Below are positions 1-8,188 of a DNA stretch of 16,928 bases, one piece after another. Source of the DNA: Rubrobacter sp. (GTDB lineage: Bacteria > Actinomycetota > Rubrobacteria > Rubrobacterales > Rubrobacteraceae); NCBI GenBank assembly GCA_016781775.1, contig JADDPR010000311.1:1-16928 (forward strand). Reading direction: 5' to 3'. A program made the translations under genes and the position numbers. How positions within the stretch are numbered: the stretch's first letter is position 1; every line of letters begins with the position of its first letter. The notes beneath the pieces were generated by a model. That model did not search any database. It saw only the letters and a program-made list of their open reading frames with translations, and was not told the origin of the DNA.

Positions 1-515
1 TGGCCTCGATGACCCTGATCTGCTCCTTCGGCGTGGTCCTGAGCCGGAGCATCATCCACTCCGCGCTGTTCATGTCGGGGGCGTTTCTCGGGATTGCGGG
101 CTTCTACGTGATGCTCAACGCCCCGGCGCTCGCGGCGTTTCAGGTCCTTATCTACGTCGGCGCGGTGACGGTCGTGATCCTGTTCGGGATTATGTTCACT
201 CAGAGACCGCAGGCGCTGCATTACCGCACGATCATCTCGCGCCAGCTCTGGCCCGGCTTCTTCGTTGCGATAGGGGTCGGGACTTTCCTGGCCTACGTCG
301 TGGCTATTCAGGACTGGTCCGGGACCGAGGCCGGGAACGGTTTGAGGAGCGTGGCGCAGCTCGGTGAGAACCTGCTCGGCGTCAACGGGGCTCCCCCGAT
401 CTTCGGGCTGCTCTTCGAGGTGGCGAGCGTCCTGTTGCTCGTCGCGGTGATAGCGGCGATCGTGGTCAGTCGCAGGAGGGTCGGCGACGGGGTCGACAGG
501 GGGGTGGAGGAGTAG
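1..515 (+). CDS. nuoJ: NADH-quinone oxidoreductase subunit J (5' partial)
   Basis: This is a membrane-arm subunit of respiratory complex I (NADH:quinone oxidoreductase), located in the cytoplasmic membrane. The reading frame is open from base 1. The first in-frame ATG, at 9, falls inside the family's first helix, so the true start lies upstream of the window. Visible hallmarks are the segment around 'GVVLSRSIIHSALF', the helix 'FQVLIYVGAVTVVILFGIMF' that matches the conserved NuoJ TM3, and two further hydrophobic helices (about residues 78-98 and 130-152 of the visible part), followed by a charged tail. The stop TAG at 513-515 shares its last base with the GTG start of nuoK, so the two are translationally coupled. 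Identity is secure from sequence and context; only the N-terminus is missing. Confidence 0.95.
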   Translation, partial: ASMTLICSFGVVLSRSIIHSALFMSGAFLGIAGFYVMLNAPALAAFQVLIYVGAVTVVILFGIMFTQRPQALHYRTIISRQLWPGFFVAIGVGTFLAYVVAIQDWSGTEAGNGLRSVAQLGENLLGVNGAPPIFGLLFEVASVLLLVAVIAAIVVSRRRVGDGVDRGVEE

Positions 516-865
516 TGCCGCCGCAGGTGCAGCAGTTTGTCGATACCCTCAACGCGGCGTTGCCGCTGGAGGGGTACCTCGTGATCGGGGCGATTATGTT
601 CGCCATCGGGGCCTGGGGCGCGCTGATCCGGCGTAACGCCGTGGTCGTGTTTATGTGCATCGAGCTGATGATCAACGCGGTCAACCTCTCGCTCGTTGCC
701 TTCGCGGACTACCTGCCGGATGCGGGCGGGTTCGGGGTGGGTTACGCGGTGCTGGTGATCGCGGTGGCGGCGGCCGAGGTCGCCGTGGGCCTGGCGATCG
801 TGCTCGCCGTGTACCGCTCGCGCAAGACGGTTAACGTGGACGAAGTCAACTTGCTCAAAGGCTAG
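515..865 (+). CDS. nuoK: NADH-quinone oxidoreductase subunit K
   Basis: This is a small complex I membrane subunit next to NuoJ and NuoN. It has three transmembrane helices and carries acidic residues of the proton pathway. The 116-residue product is slightly longer than the usual 100 or so because of an N-terminal extension of about 14 residues. The two conserved membrane glutamates are visible: E50 in 'FMCIELMINAVNL' and E88 in 'AAAEVAVGLAI'; these correspond to E36 and E72 of E. coli NuoK. The GTG start overlaps the nuoJ stop by one base, with a GGAGG Shine-Dalgarno at 506-510. The stop at 863-865 is 8 bases before nuoL. Confidence 0.96.
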   Translation: MPPQVQQFVDTLNAALPLEGYLVIGAIMFAIGAWGALIRRNAVVVFMCIELMINAVNLSLVAFADYLPDAGGFGVGYAVLVIAVAAAEVAVGLAIVLAVYRSRKTVNVDEVNLLKG

Positions 866-873
866 GGGAGTAG

Positions 874-2850
874 ATGACGCAGAGCGTTGGACAGCAACTC
901 ATCATCGCGGCCATCCCCGGCCTGCCGGCGATCGTCTTTCTGGTGCTGGCCCTCTTCGGGCGCTACCTGAAGGAGGGCGCTCAGTACGTAGCCATCTTCG
1001 GGGTCGCGACCTCGCTGGTCTTCAGTGCCTTCGCGCTGTACTTCGTGGCCCGTACGGGGGCGCCGATGGACTTCGCGGTGAACTGGATAGATCTGGGGCC
1101 GGGCGGGTCTTTCCCGATTGGAGTCTATGTGGACGGGCTCGCGGCGATGATGCTCGTCGTGGTGTGTTTCGTGAGCTTGATGGTGCAGCTCTACTCCGGG
1201 GCATTCATGCAGGACGACAAGAGGTTCGCGTGGTACTACGCGGTCTTGAACCTCTTCACGGCCTCGATGCTCGGGCTCGTGGTGGCGCCCAACTTTATCG
1301 AGCTTTACATCTTCTGGGAGCTCGTCGGGCTTTGCTCGTATCTCCTGATCGGGCACTGGTTCGAGAAGCCCTCCGCCGCGAAGGCCGCCCAGAAGGCGTT
1401 TATCGTCACCCGCATCGGGGACGCGGCGCTGTTTATCGGGATCATCATGTTCTGGCGCTCCACCGGCACGACTGACTTCAGCGCGATCTCCGAGGCAGCG
1501 GCGGCCGGGTTTATCGGGGGCTCCGTGTTGACGACCGCCCTGATCCTGGTCTTCGTCGGCGCGGTCGGCAAGAGCGCGCAGTTCCCGCTTCACGTGTGGC
1601 TACCGGACGCCATGGAGGGCCCGACGCCCGTCTCGGCGCTCATCCACGCGGCCACGATGGTCGCGGCGGGGGTCTACCTCGTGGCCCGCACCTACGATAT
1701 CTTCGTGCAGAGCCCTGGGGCGCTCCTGGTGGTGGCGTACATCGGAGGGTTCACGGCGCTGATGGCGGCGACGATGGCGGTCGTAAAGAAGGACATGAAG
1801 CGCGTGATCGCCTACTCGACGGTCTCGCAGCTCGGGTACATGATGATGGCGCTCGGGATCGGCTCCTACACCGCCGGCATGTTCCACCTCTTCAACCACG
1901 CCTTCTTCAAGGCGCTCCTCTTCCTCGGGGCCGGCAGCATCATCTACGCGATGAACAGCTACAACATGTTCGACATGGGCGGCCTGAGGCGGAGGATGCC
2001 CATCACGTTCTGGACGATGGTGCTCGCCGGGCTCTCGCTCGCCGGCATCTTCCCCTTCAGTGGATTCTGGTCGAAGGACTCCATCCTCGCGGGCGCCTTC
2101 GAGGAGCACTACTACGTGCTCTACACGATGGCGCTCATCACCGTCTTTCTGACGGCGTTCTACATCTTCCGCGCGATCTTTGTCGCGTTCATGGGCGAGC
2201 CGAGGACGGAGGGTGCGAGGGATGCGGTGGAGTCGCCGAGCATCATGACGGGGCCGATGGTTATCCTGGCCGTACTCGCGGTGGTGAGCGGCCTTCTCGG
2301 CATCCCCGAGGGCTCGTTCGGCCTCCCGATCCGGGACTTCTTCTCGTCTCTCGTCGCTCCGAGCGCGTTTACCGTCGAGACGCTCGAGTTGGAGACGCAC
2401 TCGTTCAACTACGTGCTGGGCGCGATCTCGGTTGCGGTGGCGCTGGCGGGAATCGGGCTGGCCTACGCGCTCTACGTGCCGAAGCCCGAGCGGGCCGCCG
2501 CGCTCGCCCGTCGCTTCGCGCCCATCCATACCTTCCTGGACAAGGGCTGGTACTTCGACGCGATCTACGACAAGCTCATCGTCCGGCGGGCGATGGCGCT
2601 CGGTAGGGCGACGAACGTCTTCGACCGGCGTGTCTTCGGGAGCATGGTCTCCGGGGTTGGGCGCGGCGTCTCGGGGCTCGGTGAGCGGCTCAGGCCGCTG
2701 CAAAGCGGCGGGGCGCAGAACTACGCGCTGTTCATTCTCGTAAGCGTTCTGTTGATAGGGGTGATAGTGGGGGCGCAGTACGGGTTCCTGTTGGTGGCTT
2801 TGATCGCGGCCGTAACGGTGGGTGCCGTCGCGATAGGGGCGCGCCTGTGA
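874..2850 (+). CDS. nuoL: NADH-quinone oxidoreductase subunit L
   Basis: This is the distal antiporter-like proton-pumping subunit of complex I. The 658-residue polytopic membrane protein has the expected NuoL length. Key channel residues are in place: E149 in 'FWELVGLCSYLLIG', K233 in 'GKSAQFPLHVWLPDAMEGP', H240, H258 in 'LIHAATMVAAGVY', H338 and K346 in 'FHLFNHAFFKALLF', and K401 in 'FSGFWSKDSIL'. The C-terminal part after about residue 510 carries the segment that forms the long lateral helix in NuoL proteins. Two hydrophobic helices (about 613-655) end the protein. The ATG start is preceded by GGGGAG at 865-870. The last four bases, GTGA, contain both the nuoM start and the nuoL stop. Confidence 0.97.
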   Translation: MTQSVGQQLIIAAIPGLPAIVFLVLALFGRYLKEGAQYVAIFGVATSLVFSAFALYFVARTGAPMDFAVNWIDLGPGGSFPIGVYVDGLAAMMLVVVCFVSLMVQLYSGAFMQDDKRFAWYYAVLNLFTASMLGLVVAPNFIELYIFWELVGLCSYLLIGHWFEKPSAAKAAQKAFIVTRIGDAALFIGIIMFWRSTGTTDFSAISEAAAAGFIGGSVLTTALILVFVGAVGKSAQFPLHVWLPDAMEGPTPVSALIHAATMVAAGVYLVARTYDIFVQSPGALLVVAYIGGFTALMAATMAVVKKDMKRVIAYSTVSQLGYMMMALGIGSYTAGMFHLFNHAFFKALLFLGAGSIIYAMNSYNMFDMGGLRRRMPITFWTMVLAGLSLAGIFPFSGFWSKDSILAGAFEEHYYVLYTMALITVFLTAFYIFRAIFVAFMGEPRTEGARDAVESPSIMTGPMVILAVLAVVSGLLGIPEGSFGLPIRDFFSSLVAPSAFTVETLELETHSFNYVLGAISVAVALAGIGLAYALYVPKPERAAALARRFAPIHTFLDKGWYFDAIYDKLIVRRAMALGRATNVFDRRVFGSMVSGVGRGVSGLGERLRPLQSGGAQNYALFILVSVLLIGVIVGAQYGFLLVALIAAVTVGAVAIGARL

Positions 2851-4307
2851 TCACCACGATAACGATCTTCTTCCCGCTCCTCGCCGCGATCGTGATGGGC
2901 GCGCTGCCGCGCACGATGGACGCGAGGGCCGTCCGCTACACGGCCCTGGGCCTCGCCGCGGTGCCGCTCTTGCTTGTCCTCTACATCTACCTCGCTCACC
3001 GCGGAGATCTCGGCGCCCCGACGCTCACGCAAGACCTGGACTGGATAAAGTCCTTCGGCATCGGCTACCGCGTCGGCCTGGACGGCCTGGGCTTCGGGAT
3101 GTTCTTCCTCTCGGCGCTGTTGACGCTCGTTGCCGTGGTCGCTTCGTGGGACGTGCGGGAGAACTTGAAGCAGTACTTCGCGATCCTGTTCGTCGCGGAG
3201 GTCGGGATGCTCGGGGTCTTCGCGGCGCAGGATTTGATCTTGTTCTACGTCTTCTTCGAGATCACGCTGATCCCGATGTACCTGCTCGTCGGCGTGTGGG
3301 GCGACGAGAACCGGCGGCCGGCGGCGGTGAAGTTCTTTATCTATACCTTCCTCGGGAGCACGGTGATGCTCGCGGGCTTTCTGGCCCTCGGGATTCTCTC
3401 GGGGCCGAACTTCTCGATCGAGGCGCTGGCGGGTGGGGGGCTCTCGCGGGGGGCGCAGGTCGCGATCGCCGCACCGATCCTCTTCGGCCTGCTGGTGAAG
3501 ACGCCCGCGGTGCCGCTCCACAGCTGGCTGCTCGACGTCTACGTCTCGAGCCCGACGTCGACGAACGTCGTGCTCTCGGGCATCCTCCCGAAGCTCGGGA
3601 CGTACGGCCTCTTGAAGGTCGCCCTCCCTCTGCTTCCGCAGGGGGTCGAGCCTTACCTGCCGATCATCGCGGCGCTCGGGGTCGTCAACATCATCTACGG
3701 TTCGTTTGTCGCGTTTATGCAGCCGGACCTCAAGGCACTCGTGGCCTACTCCTCGATAGCTACCCTGGGGTTCATCCTTCTCGGTGCCGCCTCCGGGAAC
3801 GCGCTCGGGATAAACGGGGCGGTCTTGCAGCAGGTGACGCACGGGCTGTACTCGGCGCTCCTGTTTATCCTCGTCGGCGTGATCGCGGCGAGGACGGGGA
3901 CGCGCAACATCAGGGAGCTCGGCGGGCTCGCCGCCAGCATGCCGTGGGCCGGCGCTCTTCTTACGATCGGGGCGCTCGCCGCGATGGGGATGCCCGGGCT
4001 CGCCGTCTTCGTCTCGGAGTTTATGACTATTATGGGCGGCTACGTTGCCTTCCCGATCGCGGGGGTGCTGGCCGCGCTCGGCATCATCCTGAGCGTCATG
4101 TACCTCTCGTACATGGTCCGGCGGACGGTCTTCGGGCCCATCAAGCGACCGGAGTACGAGGGGGTCAAGGACGCGGGACCGGTGGAGATGGCGGCCACGG
4201 TGCCGCTGGCGTTCTTGCTGGTGCTCCTGTTCTTCTTCCCCGGTCTGCTCGTAAACGTACAACGGCCGGCCGTGGAGCTCGTCCTGGCCGCGATAGGGGG
4301 TTCCTAG
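2847..4307 (+). CDS. nuoM: NADH-quinone oxidoreductase subunit M
   Basis: This is the middle antiporter-like proton-pumping subunit of complex I, with 486 residues and about 14 transmembrane helices. Proton-path residues are visible: E138 in 'FYVFFEITLIPMYLLVG', K218 in 'GLLVKTPAVPLHSWLLD', H225, K249 in 'SGILPKLGTYGLLK', H332 in 'VTHGLYSALLF' and E391 in 'AVFVSEFMTIMGGY'. These line up with E144, K234, K265, H348 and E407 of E. coli NuoM. The segment after H225 reads 'SWLLDVYVSSPT', where the family normally has 'TWLPDAH..APT' (see findings). The GTG start overlaps the nuoL stop by 4 bases, with AGGGGC at 2835-2840 as the ribosome binding site. The stop abuts nuoN with no gap. Confidence 0.96.
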   Translation: MITTITIFFPLLAAIVMGALPRTMDARAVRYTALGLAAVPLLLVLYIYLAHRGDLGAPTLTQDLDWIKSFGIGYRVGLDGLGFGMFFLSALLTLVAVVASWDVRENLKQYFAILFVAEVGMLGVFAAQDLILFYVFFEITLIPMYLLVGVWGDENRRPAAVKFFIYTFLGSTVMLAGFLALGILSGPNFSIEALAGGGLSRGAQVAIAAPILFGLLVKTPAVPLHSWLLDVYVSSPTSTNVVLSGILPKLGTYGLLKVALPLLPQGVEPYLPIIAALGVVNIIYGSFVAFMQPDLKALVAYSSIATLGFILLGAASGNALGINGAVLQQVTHGLYSALLFILVGVIAARTGTRNIRELGGLAASMPWAGALLTIGALAAMGMPGLAVFVSEFMTIMGGYVAFPIAGVLAALGIILSVMYLSYMVRRTVFGPIKRPEYEGVKDAGPVEMAATVPLAFLLVLLFFFPGLLVNVQRPAVELVLAAIGGS

Positions 4308-5741
4308 TTGTTCACGGCGCAGACCTTCGTCGGGCTAAGCCCCGAGATCGTGGCGTTTCTGTTCTCGATGGTCGTCCTCATGGTCGGGGTCTTCGTCCCG
4401 AACGCCAGGGGGCTTGTCGCCGGGATCGCCGCGTTTGGAGCGGTTGCGACCTTCGTGACCGCGGCGGTGCTCCTCCTCTCGGGGTTTGGCGGGGAGTTCC
4501 TCGGCAACGCCTACGTGGTGGATGCATTCGCGCTTTACTTCAAGCTCATCGTTGCATTCTCGGCGTTCTTCGCGATCCTCGCGGCGATCCGCTGGTCGGG
4601 ACGAACGGGGGACTCGCCGGAGTACCTGACGCTTATATTGTCGGTGGCGGTCGGGGCGATGCTGCTCGTCTCGATGCGGGACCTTTTCGGCCTGTTCGTG
4701 GCGATAGAGCTCGCGACGATACCCTCCTACGCGCTCGTCGCCTTCGACCGGTCGCGGCGGGAGAGCCCCGAGGGCGGGATGAAGTACCTTCTTACGGGGG
4801 TAATGGCCTCCTCGATCCTGTTGTACGGGATCGTCCTGATCTACGGCGCCTCGGGCTCCGCCAACCTCGCGGACGTCGCCGAGACCTTTACGGGTTCCCT
4901 CTCGCCGGTCGCCCTGATGGGCCTCGTACTTCTGATCTCCGGCTTCGCCTTCAAGCTCTCGGCCGCACCTTTCCACTTTTGGACCCCGGACGCCTACCAG
5001 GGGGCGCCGACGAGTGCCGCGGCTTTCCTCTCGGTGGCGCCGAAGGCGGCGACGTTCGCGATCCTGCTGCGCGTCCTCCTCGAAGGCATGCCCGACGCCG
5101 CCCCGACGTGGACGGCGGTGATGGCGTTTCTCGCCGTGCTGACGATGTTCGTCGGCAACCTCTTCGCCCTGAGGCAGCGCAACGTGCGCCGCATGCTGGC
5201 CTACAGCTCGGTGGCCCACTCCGGCTACATCTTAGGCGCCTTCGCGGCGCTCAGGGGGGCGGGGGTCGATACCGCGGTGCAGGCCGTCCTTATCTACATG
5301 GCCGCCTACGCGGTGATGAACCTCGGCGCGTTCTTCGTGATCGACCTCGTCGGCGAGGACGGCAAGAGCTTCAACGGGCTGTTCAAGTCGAGGCCCGGGG
5401 TGGCGGTGTGCATGGGCATCTTCATGGCGGCCCTCGTCGGGATCCCGCCCCTGAGCGGATTCTGGGGGAAGGCGTGGGTGATCTTTGCGGGCGTGGAGGC
5501 CGCCTCGGCCGCGACTTATATCGTGGTGGGCGCTCTGGTGATAAACAGCGTCCTCTCGGTCCCTTACTACTTCGGCATCATCCGCAACATGTTCTTCGAG
5601 GATCCGGTCACCGGGGACGAGGGGCCGAAGGGGACGGGCCTCGTGCTGTTCTCCGTTTACGCTCTCGCCGTCGCGACGGTCGTGTTCGGCTTCTTTCTCG
5701 GGCCTCTGTCGGCACTGGCAGAGCGCTCGGGCTTGCTGTAA
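4308..5741 (+). CDS. nuoN: NADH-quinone oxidoreductase subunit N
   Basis: This is the proximal antiporter-like proton-pumping subunit of complex I, 477 residues, polytopic membrane protein. Conserved residues are E134 in 'LFVAIELATIPSYALV', K216 in 'SGFAFKLSAAPFHFWTPDAY', H223, K246 in 'LSVAPKAATFAILL' and K388 in 'PLSGFWGKAWVIF'; the set is typical of NuoN and separates it from NuoL and NuoM. It starts with TTG directly after the nuoM stop, and AGGGGG at 4295-4300 lies seven bases upstream of it. It closes the nuoJKLMN run. The next gene begins 12 bases later. Confidence 0.96.
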   Translation: MFTAQTFVGLSPEIVAFLFSMVVLMVGVFVPNARGLVAGIAAFGAVATFVTAAVLLLSGFGGEFLGNAYVVDAFALYFKLIVAFSAFFAILAAIRWSGRTGDSPEYLTLILSVAVGAMLLVSMRDLFGLFVAIELATIPSYALVAFDRSRRESPEGGMKYLLTGVMASSILLYGIVLIYGASGSANLADVAETFTGSLSPVALMGLVLLISGFAFKLSAAPFHFWTPDAYQGAPTSAAAFLSVAPKAATFAILLRVLLEGMPDAAPTWTAVMAFLAVLTMFVGNLFALRQRNVRRMLAYSSVAHSGYILGAFAALRGAGVDTAVQAVLIYMAAYAVMNLGAFFVIDLVGEDGKSFNGLFKSRPGVAVCMGIFMAALVGIPPLSGFWGKAWVIFAGVEAASAATYIVVGALVINSVLSVPYYFGIIRNMFFEDPVTGDEGPKGTGLVLFSVYALAVATVVFGFFLGPLSALAERSGLL

Positions 5742-5753
5742 GGTACTCGCCCT

Positions 5754-6854
5754 ATGAAAGCAATAGTTCTCGTTGGCGGCCAGGGTAGCCGGCTCCGGCC
5801 GATAACGTACCACGTGCCAAAGGCCATGGTGCCCCTGCGAAACCGCCCGTTTATGGGTTACATGTTCGACTTCTTGAAGGCCGGGGAACTCTCGGGGGCG
5901 GTGCTCTCCCTCGGGTACCTGCCGGACCCGATCAAGAGCTACTTCGATGGGCAGGACCTCGAGGGCTTCTCGATCGACTACGCGGTCGAGGACCGGCCGC
6001 TAGGTACGGCCGGCGGGATCAAGAACGCCGAGGGCTACCTCGACGGGGAGCCCCTGGTCGTGGTGAACGGGGACGTGTTGAGCGGGGCGAATCTTCGCGA
6101 GGCGATAGAGACCCACGAGGCCTCCGACGCCCTCGCCACGATCGTGCTCACGAGCGTGGAGGACCCTACGGCCTACGGGCTCGTCGAGGTCGACCACGAC
6201 ATGATCGTCCGGCGCTTTCTGGAGAAGCCGGCCGCGGACGAGGTGACGACGAACCTGATCAACGCCGGAATCTACGTTATGGAGCCGGAGGTTCTGGCGA
6301 TGATCCCGGCGGGCCGCGAGGTCTCGATAGAGCGCGAGATCTTCCCTCGCCTGCAAGCCGAGGGACGCCTCGGAGCGTACGTCTCGAGCTCTTACTGGAG
6401 GGACATCGGGACGCCCAGAAGCTACCTCGCCGCCTCCCAGGACGTCCTCTCGGGGGCCGTCGGGACGGGGGAGGGCTTCGAGTTTATGAAGGTCGATCCC
6501 TCCACGAGCATCGCGAAGGGCGTAAAGGTCCTGCCGCCGGTCTCCGTCGCCGCCGATTGCACCCTTGGGAGCGGCGCCACGATAGGCGGGCGCTCCGCGC
6601 TCGGGCGCGGCTGCGTCGTCGGCGAGGGGGCGGTCGTCGAGGGGAGCGTCCTCTTCGACGGGGCCGAGGTCGAGCCGGGCGCCGTCGTGCGCGGCTCGGT
6701 CATTGGGCCGAACGCGCGCGTCGGCCAGAACGCCATCGTCCGGGGCCTCTCCGTCCTCGGCGCGGGCTGTGTCGTAGGCGAGGGGAACGTCCTGGATCAG
6801 GGCGTGCGGATCAACCCGGGAGTCGTCCTGCCCCCGAGGAGCATCATCTTCTAG
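5754..6854 (+). CDS. Sugar-1-phosphate nucleotidyltransferase (mannose/glucose-1-phosphate type)
   Basis: A 366-residue cytoplasmic enzyme expected to join a sugar 1-phosphate and an NTP into an NDP-sugar with release of pyrophosphate. The N-terminal Rossmann-like domain (about 1-235) has the nucleotide-binding signature 'GGQGSRLRPIT' (8-18), K23 in 'PKAMVPL', 'RPLGTAGGI' (81-89), the metal-binding D107 in 'NGDVL', 'EKP' (157-159), 'NAGIYV' (170-175) and 'WRDIGTP' (215-221). The C-terminal third shows repeated V/G hexads typical of a left-handed beta-helix. This architecture matches GDP-mannose pyrophosphorylase-like and glucose-1-phosphate thymidylyl/uridylyltransferase-like proteins. The WRDIGTP motif favours the mannose-1-phosphate guanylyltransferase group, but substrate cannot be fixed from sequence alone. 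The Shine-Dalgarno is weak (AAGG near 5740), and the 12-base gap to nuoN suggests read-through from the nuo operon. Its physiological link to complex I is unclear. Confidence 0.9.
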   Translation: MKAIVLVGGQGSRLRPITYHVPKAMVPLRNRPFMGYMFDFLKAGELSGAVLSLGYLPDPIKSYFDGQDLEGFSIDYAVEDRPLGTAGGIKNAEGYLDGEPLVVVNGDVLSGANLREAIETHEASDALATIVLTSVEDPTAYGLVEVDHDMIVRRFLEKPAADEVTTNLINAGIYVMEPEVLAMIPAGREVSIEREIFPRLQAEGRLGAYVSSSYWRDIGTPRSYLAASQDVLSGAVGTGEGFEFMKVDPSTSIAKGVKVLPPVSVAADCTLGSGATIGGRSALGRGCVVGEGAVVEGSVLFDGAEVEPGAVVRGSVIGPNARVGQNAIVRGLSVLGAGCVVGEGNVLDQGVRINPGVVLPPRSIIF

Positions 6855-6868
6855 GGGACCCTTCGTGG

Positions 6869-6898
6869 TTGTCCGGGGCTGGCGAGGCCGGATAAAAT
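6869..6898 (+). promoter_or_regulatory. Candidate sigma-70-type promoter for the Uma2-family gene
   Basis: A TTGTCC -35-like hexamer (6869-6874) and a TAAAAT -10-like hexamer (6893-6898, 5 of 6 to consensus) are separated by 18 bases. They lie in the 78-base gap after the nucleotidyltransferase gene and about 35 bases before the strong Shine-Dalgarno/ATG at 6933. The AT-rich -10 stands out in very GC-rich DNA. This is pattern recognition only. Confidence 0.5.
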
Positions 6899-6932
6899 GC
6901 TTTCCACAACTTCCTGGACAGGAGGTGTCCCC

Positions 6933-7484
6933 ATGACCGTAGCGCACAAACCGGTCACCGCCGAGGAACTGCTGTTGATACCGGACGACGGTGTCCGACG
7001 GGAGTTGGTGCTGGGGGAGGTGCGGGAGATGGCGCCTGCGGGTTATGCGCACGGCAGGATAGCGATGAACGTGTCCACGCCGCTCGACCGGCACGTCCGT
7101 GAACGTGGTCTCGGTATCGTTCTGGCCGCCGAAACGGGCTTCAAGATAGCGAGCGATCCCGACACGGTGCGCGCCCCCGACGTAGCTTTCGTCCGTCGCG
7201 AACGGGGCGAGGAGGTCGGCGAGGTGGAGGGCTATTGGCCGGGCGCCCCGGACCTCGCGGTCGAGGTGGTCTCGCCAAACGACTCCTACGCCGGCGTGGA
7301 GGAGAAGGTCGCGGCGTGGCTGGGGGCCGGGACGCGTACGGTCGTCGTTGTCGAGCCGCGAACGAAGACCGTGACGGTGCGCTCCTCACGAACGGAGATA
7401 AGGATTCTTGCCGGGGGAGACGTGCTGGACCTGAGCGAGGTGGTCCCTGGCTGGACGATGCCCGTCGCCGACGTCTTCGGGTAA
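6933..7484 (+). CDS. Uma2 family (DUF820) restriction-endonuclease-fold protein
   Basis: A 183-residue protein of the Uma2/DUF820 family, which has a PD-(D/E)XK nuclease-like fold. The family is expanded in cyanobacteria, actinobacteria and Chloroflexi, and its biological role is poorly defined. Visible family landmarks are 'RRELVLGEVREMAP' (22-35), H40, D83 in 'RAPDVAFV', and the putative catalytic set D107, E111 ('PDLAVEVVSP') and K125 ('EEKVAAWL'). The ATG at 6933 is preferred over an in-frame ATG at 6897 because AGGAGGTG at 6920-6927 sits just upstream of it and the earlier ATG overlaps the -10 box. It appears to have its own promoter. No toxin-antitoxin partner, methylase or transposase is next to it. 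ComF follows after 13 bases. The catalytic residues look intact, so an active nuclease is possible but unproven. Confidence 0.88.
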   Translation: MTVAHKPVTAEELLLIPDDGVRRELVLGEVREMAPAGYAHGRIAMNVSTPLDRHVRERGLGIVLAAETGFKIASDPDTVRAPDVAFVRRERGEEVGEVEGYWPGAPDLAVEVVSPNDSYAGVEEKVAAWLGAGTRTVVVVEPRTKTVTVRSSRTEIRILAGGDVLDLSEVVPGWTMPVADVFG

Positions 7485-7497
7485 GGCGGGGGCGCGG

Positions 7498-7935
7498 GTG
7501 ACGTTGAAGCCTTACGCCGAGGCCCTCGCGGATCTCTTTTATCCGCAGCGTTGCGTTGGTTGCTCGCGACGGTCAAGCGACGTTCTGTGTCGTTCCTGCT
7601 TCGAGGGGCTGCCGGAGATCACGCCCCCTCTGTGCGGGAGGTGCGGGCTGCCGACGGCGTTCGAGGTCTACGGGTGCGACGGCTGCCGGACGATCGAGCT
7701 GGCCTTCGACGGGGCCAGGGCGCCCTTGCGGTACGAGGGGGTGGGGAAGGGGGCGGTTCATGCGCTCAAGTACGCAGGGCATCGGCCGGTCGTCGAGAGG
7801 GTGATGGCGCCGTTGATGGCCGGTTGTCTCGAGGGCGAGCGCTTCGACGCGGTCGTGGCCGTGCCGCTGCACAGGGCGCGGCTCGCGAAGAGGGGGTTCA
7901 ATCAGGCCGAGGTTATCGGGCGCCGTGGCCGGTAG
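7498..7935 (+). pseudogene. ComF family phosphoribosyltransferase, N-terminal piece (frameshifted)
   Basis: This is the N-terminal part of a ComF-like protein. ComF proteins are linked to DNA uptake in competent bacteria and carry a zinc-binding region followed by a phosphoribosyltransferase domain. Four CxxC pairs are visible (C19/C22, C31/C34, C46/C49, C60/C63), then 'LRYEGVGKGAVHALKYAGH' and the conserved 'VPLHRARLAKRGFNQAEVI' (122-140). Right after that block the frame ends in 'GRRGR' and a stop at 7933-7935, although a normal ComF continues. The continuation is in the +1-offset frame from about 7922. Inserting two bases (GC) near 7921 gives 'VIGRAVAGRIG', the expected family sequence, and a protein of about 228 residues. 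A real mutation and a sequencing error are both possible. The GTG start lies 13 bases after the Uma2 gene. Confidence 0.85.
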
Positions 7936-8182
7936 GATCGGGGCGCCCTTTTTGGATAAACTGCGGGCAGTGCGTGGGACGAGGGATCAGGTCGAGCTCA
8001 CCGCCGCGAGCCGGCGGGAGAACGTAGCGGGCGCTTTCGAGGCGCGAGGCCCCATAGCGGGGCGGGTCCTGCTGGTGGACGACGTCATGACGACCGGCGC
8101 CACCCTGGACGAGTGCGCCCGGGTACTCAAGACGAGCGGGGCAGGGGAGGTCTATGCCCTGACGCTGTGCAGGACGTGTTAG
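7925..8182 (+). pseudogene. ComF family phosphoribosyltransferase, C-terminal piece
   Basis: This is the C-terminal half of the ComF-like protein, shifted in frame relative to the upstream piece and overlapping it by 11 bases. It holds the linker 'TRDQVELTAASRRENVAGAF', where ComF proteins have 'T.pQ..Ls...R..Nv.gAF', and the PRPP-binding signature 'VLLVDDVMTTGATL' (48-61). The end 'VYALTLCRTC' is a normal ComF C-terminus. A GTG at 7925 lies near the break, so independent or re-initiated translation is conceivable. I see no good Shine-Dalgarno for it (closest is GAGG at 7909-7912, 12 bases away). Without the N-terminal strands this piece is unlikely to be a working enzyme by itself. Confidence 0.82.
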
Positions 8183-8188
8183 CAATCC

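Noticed and set aside
2721..4262. 513-codon open frame on the - strand opposite nuoM
   Set aside because: It is a composition-driven antisense frame, very rich in Arg, Glu, His and Asp, without start signals or motifs; the + strand gene is certain.
3146..5788. 880-codon open frame on the + strand overlapping nuoM and nuoN
   Set aside because: It is a shadow of the nuo genes in another frame: Arg/Gly/Ala-rich, no hydrophobic helices and no domain, as expected from GC-rich third positions.
6933..8182. Defence island or CRISPR-linked system around the Uma2-like nuclease
   Set aside because: There are no repeats with spacers, no methylase, helicase, toxin or transposase; a lone Uma2 gene next to comF does not make a system.
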